From assembly GCA_019925795.1 (NCBI GenBank), contig CM034312.1, positions 87,609,528 to 87,673,527 of the forward strand: a stretch of DNA of 64,000 bases, read 5' to 3'. Of this stretch, positions 58,452-64,000 are shown piece by piece. A program made the position numbers and the translations under genes. The notes below the pieces were generated by a model that was given only the letters and a program-made list of their open reading frames with translations, made no database searches and was not told the origin of the DNA. The number at the start of each line of letters is the position of its first letter. Position 1 is the stretch's first letter. The DNA is from Dendrobium chrysotoxum. Its lineage: Eukaryota > Streptophyta > Magnoliopsida > Asparagales > Orchidaceae.

Positions 58452-58964
58452 CTATAATCAGTATCAAAAACAGAAAAGTATTCAGAATTAGCACATCAAG
58501 TCACCATCAAACCGGCTCAGTCTATGGCATAAATGCTTGGTTCATGAAAGAGAACGAGTTTATATCCCACATCTGGGTAAATAATTAAATAAAGGGTAAC
58601 AAAAAGTAAAACCATTTTTTCAGTTGAAATTGAAACTTTCTCCTGTAAAAAGAAGTCTACAGCCAAGAAAATGTAGTACTAAAGCAAAAACTTGAGTTGA
58701 GCAAACTTTAAGCCAATTTAAAGAGAGTTTTCTTAAGTTAACAATATCAAGGAAGGGATTAGATGTGAAGAAATCAAGAGTTTTATGTTCATTTATCTAG
58801 TAGTGTAAGTTAACACGTAATAAACTGAGGGTTCTAAATCCTTTAAATGTGGGCTCCTTTGAGTGTATGGATGCAAGAGAATTGCAAGGAAATAAAAGAA
58901 AAGTGTAGTATAGCTTCTCCTCTCTCTCCTCTCCTCTTCTTTCTTGTTTGTATTCTATGTGTGC
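58452..58964. other. Upstream intron of the PLC-like gene
   Basis: No exon is recognised. It contains ATTAATTA-type A/T-rich DNA. Whether the gene's 5' exons lie here, farther right in the window or beyond is open. Confidence 0.4.
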
Positions 58965-59830
58965 ACATTGTGAGCTCCAAAAATTGACGCCCCGGCATCT
59001 CCAAGCCTCTTTATTAACGGGGAGAGTTTTAACGAGTTTAGGTTCCATGGTAGATTTTCATAAGGCAGATTGGGTTTTAGATAAGACACTCCCATAGATT
59101 TCATACTCATTTTATGAGGACTTTATGATCTGAGTTTTGGTTTCCCATATATATGCGCAAGCCCCTATGGTTAATTACCCAACCCGATAATGAGAGAACT
59201 TTCAATTGAGGCTAGTCATTAAATAGATCGCAGTAATTACCTAACATATAATAGCAGCGATTTTAGGGTTTACATTTGGTTTTGCATTTTGGAAATTATA
59301 ATTTAAAATTTATCACCATATACTTAAAGCGAGTGATGGCAGAATGATGATAGGCTCAATCAAGATCTCATAGTTCTGTCATCCTGGGCTGTCATGATCC
59401 CTCGTCTACTTAGTCAGAGGAGGTAGTCGACCCAACCTAACAAAAAAATCCTTGTCAGTAGGCATTGGTTACGTCGTCCAAGGGTACTTTATAGACATGG
59501 TGATGTAGAACTACCGGCCTCATCACCTAGGATGGATGTTTATCTAAGTTGTTGAATTTAAGTCAACCTTAGTTAACAGTTAGTTTTATATCTTATCGAG
59601 CGCACCATATAATTCATTATTCAATGGGCTTTTAACCATTAGGGAACAAATGGGTTTTGGCCGTTTCCATAATATAGTGGTGTATTTTATGACAAAATCA
59701 TCCGGTCAGAAGGCACGTGCTACTTCCCTGCTACCGACAAATCAATTGAGAATGAATTATAGCAATACATTCAACAAGACATCTCTTCTTTGTGAGCTGA
59801 AGTTATTCTTCAATTCAACATCCTCACCAA
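58965..59830 (+). repeat. Dispersed repeat family B, copy 2
   Basis: Collinear with 33020-33900. It has GAGCTCC.AAAATTGACGCC at the start, GGCAGATTGGGTTTT, TTATGATCTGAGTTT, GCGCAAGCCCCTATGGTTAA and 'tgatccctcgtctactta'. Small indels separate the copies. Confidence 0.7.
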
Positions 59831-60581
59831 GCTGTTGCAAAGTGTGAATAGATTCATTTTAAGAATTTTGCCTTTTAGTAGGATTTGAATCTTATATTTT
59901 GTATTAAATAGCTCTCTCCAGCTAAAATTTCATGTCAGTACACTATCATCAAGGTGTTTGAGCACCTTTAGCAAATCCGCGGAATATTCTCAGATCTCAT
60001 ATTTAAGGGTTTGACATAAAGATCGGAGCACATGCGGAATATATTTTAACATATTTGCATGAATGAATTTGACACATTAATTAATACTCATGCACATCTG
60101 CATACTGCATTATGTCCTACCAATACATATATAATGCATTTTACATTTGTAATATATTTGCAATACACTCGTGTGATGTATCTTATAACTATAATATGCT
60201 TAAATGTTATGTCTGAATTTAAAATTTGTTTGATGGTATGTATAAGCTAGTGTAATTATTGTCTTTGTTTACCACAACCACTATAACCTTTATTGCCTGC
60301 CAAAGTTTTCTTTTTGTGCACTATCCAGATAGTTACTGCAGAACCTTCCGTACATCCTCCCATTGTCTTGGGTCAAATTGGTCATTTATTACGACTTCTA
60401 CCCTTTTGAAGATATGACAGCTAATATTTTATTGTCCATAAAAAAAAATCTCAATGACACTTCAGTTCATCATCTTAATAAAATTTGTGACAAAAGGTAT
60501 GTTAGTGTCAAAATTGGAATTAATATGATATCCGATTTAGGTTCAAGAATAGTCTCATGTACAACCTTCAACAAGAGGTTC
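59831..60581 (+). other. AT-rich DNA with a possible polyprotein tail
   Basis: A plus-strand open stretch (60363-60584) ends in the position expected for the C-terminus of a retroelement polyprotein, directly before the LTR-like TGATGTAG at 60582. Sequence similarity is weak and no catalytic motif is present. Confidence 0.35.
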
Positions 60582-61426
60582 TGATGTAGAACCAAGCTAG
60601 CCATGATTGGGGTGGGATTATTGATTTACTAGAGTTGCCAATTATGATCTCTCAATTAAGGAAATAGGAATTAAATCAAATCCATAATCTGAAGTTAATT
60701 TGGAGTTATTGAGAGACTTAATTGGGAGGAGCAAAAGGAGAAAGGGAGAGAGGGAGGGGCTGGCCCCTTTTATGGGGACTTGATTGGAGTATTTTATGAC
60801 TTGCCAATCCTAGGCTATCAATTATGAGAGGAAAAATTAAGGCCAATCTCCAATTAAATTCAAATTGGCATGATTGGAGGAGGTTTCCTAATATAGCTCA
60901 TGTTATTTTAGGAAAGAGATTTCATATTTTAAATAAATTAAAATCTGATTTGAAAACCATCCTAATTTAAAATGTGCTAATATTATGGAAGGTAGTGACT
61001 GTGCGTTTGAAATTTAAAATTTGAAATCAAAGGGGATAGGTGGGGTGTTTAATGACTTGTCAATCTTGGAATATTAATTAGGGAAAAAATCATGATAATT
61101 ATCTATTTGAATTTAAAATAGCATGATTGGAGGAGCTTTCTTAACATAACTCTTTTCTTTTAGGAAAAAGATTTCAAATTTAAAATTGTTTAAATTTGAA
61201 ATCTTGACTTTCCAAATTTACAAGAATTTAAATTAGGAAAGTAATGAATGCTTGGTTTTGAAATTTTTGGATCCAAGGGGAGGGGGGTGGTGGCCGGCGG
61301 CTAGGAAGGTAGTGGGGCTGGTGGTTGGGTAGGGGAAGCGTTCGGCCAAAGGTTGGGGAAAGTGGGGCCGGTGGCTTGGTGGAGGTGGTTGGGCCGAGAG
61401 GTGGAGAAGGACTGAGGGAAGAGGAA
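60582..61426 (+). repeat. LTR (single copy), followed by a primer binding site
   Basis: It starts TGATGTAGAACC, like the LTR at 19752 (TGATGTAGGC), and is directly followed by a tRNA primer binding site. The 3' end lacks a clear CA. The interior repeats 'gattggagga' and 'ccaatcctaggctatcaatta' words. The last 170 bases are G-rich (GGTGGCCGGCGGC). Its partner LTR is not in the window. Confidence 0.65.
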
Positions 61427-61438
61427 TGGTATCAGAGC
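61427..61438 (+). other. Primer binding site (initiator tRNA-Met type)
   Basis: TGGTATCAGAGC, identical to the site at 23260-23271, directly after the LTR-like segment. Confidence 0.9.
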
Positions 61439-61493
61439 GAGATGAAGGTGGCGACTAAGGGAGAAGGAGGAGAGGGAGTCGTGGAAAAGATAA

Positions 61494-61621
61494 ACCACGA
61501 GCTCGGACGCTTCCTGCGGCTGATGGGTAATACTTTGCCCTCACATTAGGACATCAAACCACGAGCCCGGATGCTTCCTGCGACTGGTGGGTAGTACGTT
61601 GCCCTCACCTAGGGACTTCAA
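61494..61621 (+). repeat. 62-66-bp tandem duplication
   Basis: ACCACGAGCTCGGACGCTTC and ACCACGAGCCCGGATGCTTC each start a copy that ends with TTGCCCTCAC and GGACATCAA or GGACTTCAA. It lies just downstream of the primer binding site. Confidence 0.85.
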
Positions 61622-62289
61622 CTCTCATAAGAACTCTCAAAGATCTTAAGAACAAAAGTGCAGATTTTTCTCTTAATAATCATCCATCCCCTCAAAAATA
61701 AATAGCCAAAATACAATAATAAGACAAATGACAAAAGTGCCCCCTAGGGTCACATATGCCTACTCACTCAAGTGAGGGTAAAAACGAAAAAATGCATAAA
61801 TAAATCAAAATATAAATAATAACTCAAAATAAAGTGGTACAATCATGGCCGTCGATCTTCGGCTCCTCCTCTGATAAACTTTCACGGTCGGATGTCCTCA
61901 TCAGGTTCGATTAATAATAATTAATTTTTATCATTAAGTTCATCTATAGAATATGAATCATTACAATAATAATCCTAATAAAGCAACTCATCACAAAAAT
62001 CATGTTTCTAAATTGATGGAATTGACACTTTTGCTTCATCTTTCGGAATTGATTTAGGTTTTTGAATCTTTAGAATATTACAAATTATTGTACAATATGA
62101 TCTATCATTATGACAAGTTTGCTTTAAGTTTAAACAATGTAAATCACTTTGTCATCTAGTGTGAAAATGAGGAAATGATCGCCAATATGCCTCACATTGA
62201 ATGCACAAATCAAATTCATTGTTAAAAATCATGCATCAACAACTTGGAATAAATTTTGAACTAAGTTTATTGGACCATTTGGTTCACCA
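61622..62289. other. AT-rich DNA, nothing recognised
   Basis: No coding or RNA feature. It may be the internal part of the retroelement whose LTR precedes it. Confidence 0.4.
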
Positions 62290-63075
62290 CGTTGATCAAT
62301 CCAATTGGCCGACTACAGTCTTTTCAACCTTAGTTATCCACCGACTATGATCCTTCCGACCTCCATCGACCACCACCATGGTCCTCCAACCTCTGTCGCC
62401 CACCAACTACAATCCACCTACCTCCATCGTCCGCCAACTACAATAAACCAACCTTCATCACCTTTGACTATGGTCCTCGGACCACCGTTGTATGACTACG
62501 GTCCTCCGACCACCGTCGTCGGACTATTGTTCTTCTGACCTCTGTCACCCACAAACTACGATCCTCCAATTATCGCCTACTGACTATGGTCCCCCAACCA
62601 CCGTCGTCTGACTACGATCCTTCCAACCTCCGCCACTCGCCAACCACAGTCCTCCAACCTCCGTGGCCTGCCAACTAAAGCCCTCTGACCTTCGTTGCCC
62701 ACCAACTACAATCCTTGGACCACGGTCTCTAGACTACAATCCTTTAGCTACCATCACTGGCTACGGTCCTCCGACCTCCATCACCTGACTACTGTCATTC
62801 CAACCTTCTTCACCTGCCTACTATATTCTCCCGACCACTGTTGTCCGAATATGATCCTTCCGACCTCCGTCGTACGCCAACCACGGTCCTCCAATCTCCG
62901 TAGCCCACCAACTATAGTTAGACTTAGCTCCGTCGCCCACCGACTGCAATCCTCAAACCACGATCACCTGACTACGATCCTTCGATCTCCATCGCCCACC
63001 TACTACAATCCTCTGACCTATAAGCTTTCGATTATTATCACCTAGCTACTGCAACACCTACTAACTTCATCACCT
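62290..63075 (+). repeat. Minisatellite of 27-32-bp CTACGGTCCTCCGACC units
   Basis: About 25 degenerate units such as GACTACGGTCCTCCGACCAC followed by CGTCGTC, or GACCTCCGTCGCC. Three adjacent units at about 62460-62545 are exactly 28 bases. The plus-strand reading frames crossing it give Pro/Thr/Ser-rich peptide that reflects repeat composition and not a gene. Confidence 0.88.
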
Positions 63076-63832
63076 ATCATCGTTAATAATGCCAACACAT
63101 GTCATCACTTATCGGATCAAGGCACGTCGTCGATATTAACTCTGACTCTCAGCTTCACTTATGCTAGATTCTTGCCAAAGGACTTTTCCAAATTCAACCA
63201 CAAAATATGTTCTTTGCATTGTATAAGTGTCTTCCCTCAAAGAAGAGCAGCATTTGTAATCAAATAAAAATACTACTGGAATCTCCAGAAAAAATCTACA
63301 ATTGAGAAGAATGCAATGAAGCAACTTTTAATATCAAATGTATTGCAGCCCAAGCACGATGGTTTCAGCCAAAAAACTGACAAAGAAGGTTTGCTAAATC
63401 AAGGTTTAAAATTGTGCAATTGGGTATTAAGGCATTTTTTGTTCGTAAGGAGAGGCATGAGCCTCAAGGCATTTTGAGGAACAAGCCTCAAATTTCAAAA
63501 ATTGCGTAAAGTAAAAAATAAATGTTAAAAGTGATTTTTTATACAATACTCAAATAATATGTTAAAGGATGACATAATAACTTTTTATTTTTACTATAAA
63601 GTAATAAATTGATATACATATGAAATAAAAATTGCACAAGTGAAGAGATAAGTGATACATTACATGAAATAAAATTAAAATGCAAATATTATAAGAGCAA
63701 AAAAACATAGCATATAGGAATTACATAAAAATATCATATAAAATCAAGTTCAACTCCAAATTCTTTCTTTCCCAGTTCTCTACTCATCCACATTTAATTC
63801 CTTAAAAAAAATTTAAAACAGTTGACAATAAC
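63076..63832. other. AT-rich DNA, possible short dispersed repeat
   Basis: Near 63440-63500, 'aggcatgagcctcaaggcatttt' and 'aagcctcaa' are inverted GCCTCAAGGC-like words, similar to those at about 31880-31990. The rest is AT-rich. Confidence 0.4.
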
Positions 63833-63940
63833 TCAGAAATCATCTGCACTATCTTCATTAAGGGGGTCTTTATTTGAGTCATCAACATAATAAATTGGTC
63901 TCTCCCCTGCCTCATCTTGTGGAGTCCAATGCCTCACAAT
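63833..63940 (-). pseudogene. Possible transposase C-terminal exon
   Basis: On the minus strand, AAAAAGTAG/ATTGTGAGG could be a splice acceptor. The frame reads IVRHWTPQDEAGERPI, then YYVDDSNKDPLNEDSADDF and stops at TGA (63835-63833). The acidic end with DPLNED resembles hAT transposase tails, but the similarity is short and comes from memory of the family only. It may be nothing more than a chance frame. Confidence 0.25.
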
Positions 63941-64000
63941 CTACTTTTTCTTCATTTATTTCAATCATCTTATTCTTTCATAAATGTTTGTCATCAATAT

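Noticed and set aside
58385..58588. 67-codon plus-strand frame
   Set aside because: It is a shadow of the PLC-like exon 58353-58451 on the opposite strand.
62305..63045. Pro/Thr/His-rich plus-strand frames as an extensin-like gene
   Set aside because: They follow the degenerate 27-32-bp minisatellite, change frame with unit length and lack a signal peptide or a SPPP pattern.
1..64000. tRNA, rRNA, CRISPR, operon-like or bacterial features
   Set aside because: No cloverleaf, rRNA block or regularly spaced repeat-spacer array was seen. The regular arrays present are contiguous tandem repeats without unique spacers, and gene structure is eukaryotic with GT-AG introns.

Overview
This window is nuclear DNA from a flowering plant. 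It is AT-rich and full of decayed transposable elements, and it carries two intron-rich plant genes whose exons can be recognised by protein similarity. I cannot name the species. The very long introns (up to about 15 kb) suggest a mid-sized to large, transposon-rich genome. That is inference, and no marker in the window fixes the taxon.

Layout. From 1 to about 12.7 kb there is no gene. This part holds AT-rich DNA, one member of a dispersed repeat family (about 4.2-6.0 kb), a small GC-rich island with inverted repeats (8.8-9.1 kb), a 150-160-bp minisatellite made of paired GGTCAA/TTGACY motifs (9.9-11.0 kb) and a strange CTAG-dense array (11.4-12.3 kb). A terminal-inverted-repeat element (about 12.75-13.59 kb) ends about 12 bases before the start codon of gene 1.

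Gene 1 (13603-29889, + strand) encodes EAF6, a small subunit of the NuA4-type histone acetyltransferase complex. Seven coding exons total 483 nt (160 aa) and are spread over 16.3 kb. The 9.7-kb intron 3 holds a perfect hAT-type MITE with 8-bp target duplications, a partial LTR retroelement and an internally deleted LTR element with both LTRs and a primer binding site. Intron 6 holds another MITE.

Gene 2 (58451-31142, - strand, 5' end not found) encodes a PI-PLC X-domain-like phosphodiesterase of the plant At5g67130 type. Five exons (912 nt including the stop) span at least 27.3 kb. The two giant introns (14,989 and 11,147 bp) contain an RTE-type LINE, a nested LINE 3' fragment with a 17-bp target duplication, a decayed Ty3/gypsy pol, several gag remnants, a 98-bp GTACGAAC minisatellite and a tandemly duplicated gag segment. 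The two genes converge, with 1.25 kb between their stop codons.

From 58.5 to 64 kb there is a second copy of a dispersed repeat, an LTR with a tRNA-iMet-type primer binding site, a proline/threonine-codon-like minisatellite and a possible transposase tail. The genes do not form a pathway: one acts in chromatin acetylation, the other is a predicted secreted or GPI-anchored phosphodiesterase. Splice sites were placed by eye from consensus dinucleotides, reading phase and family similarity. No alignment or search was run.
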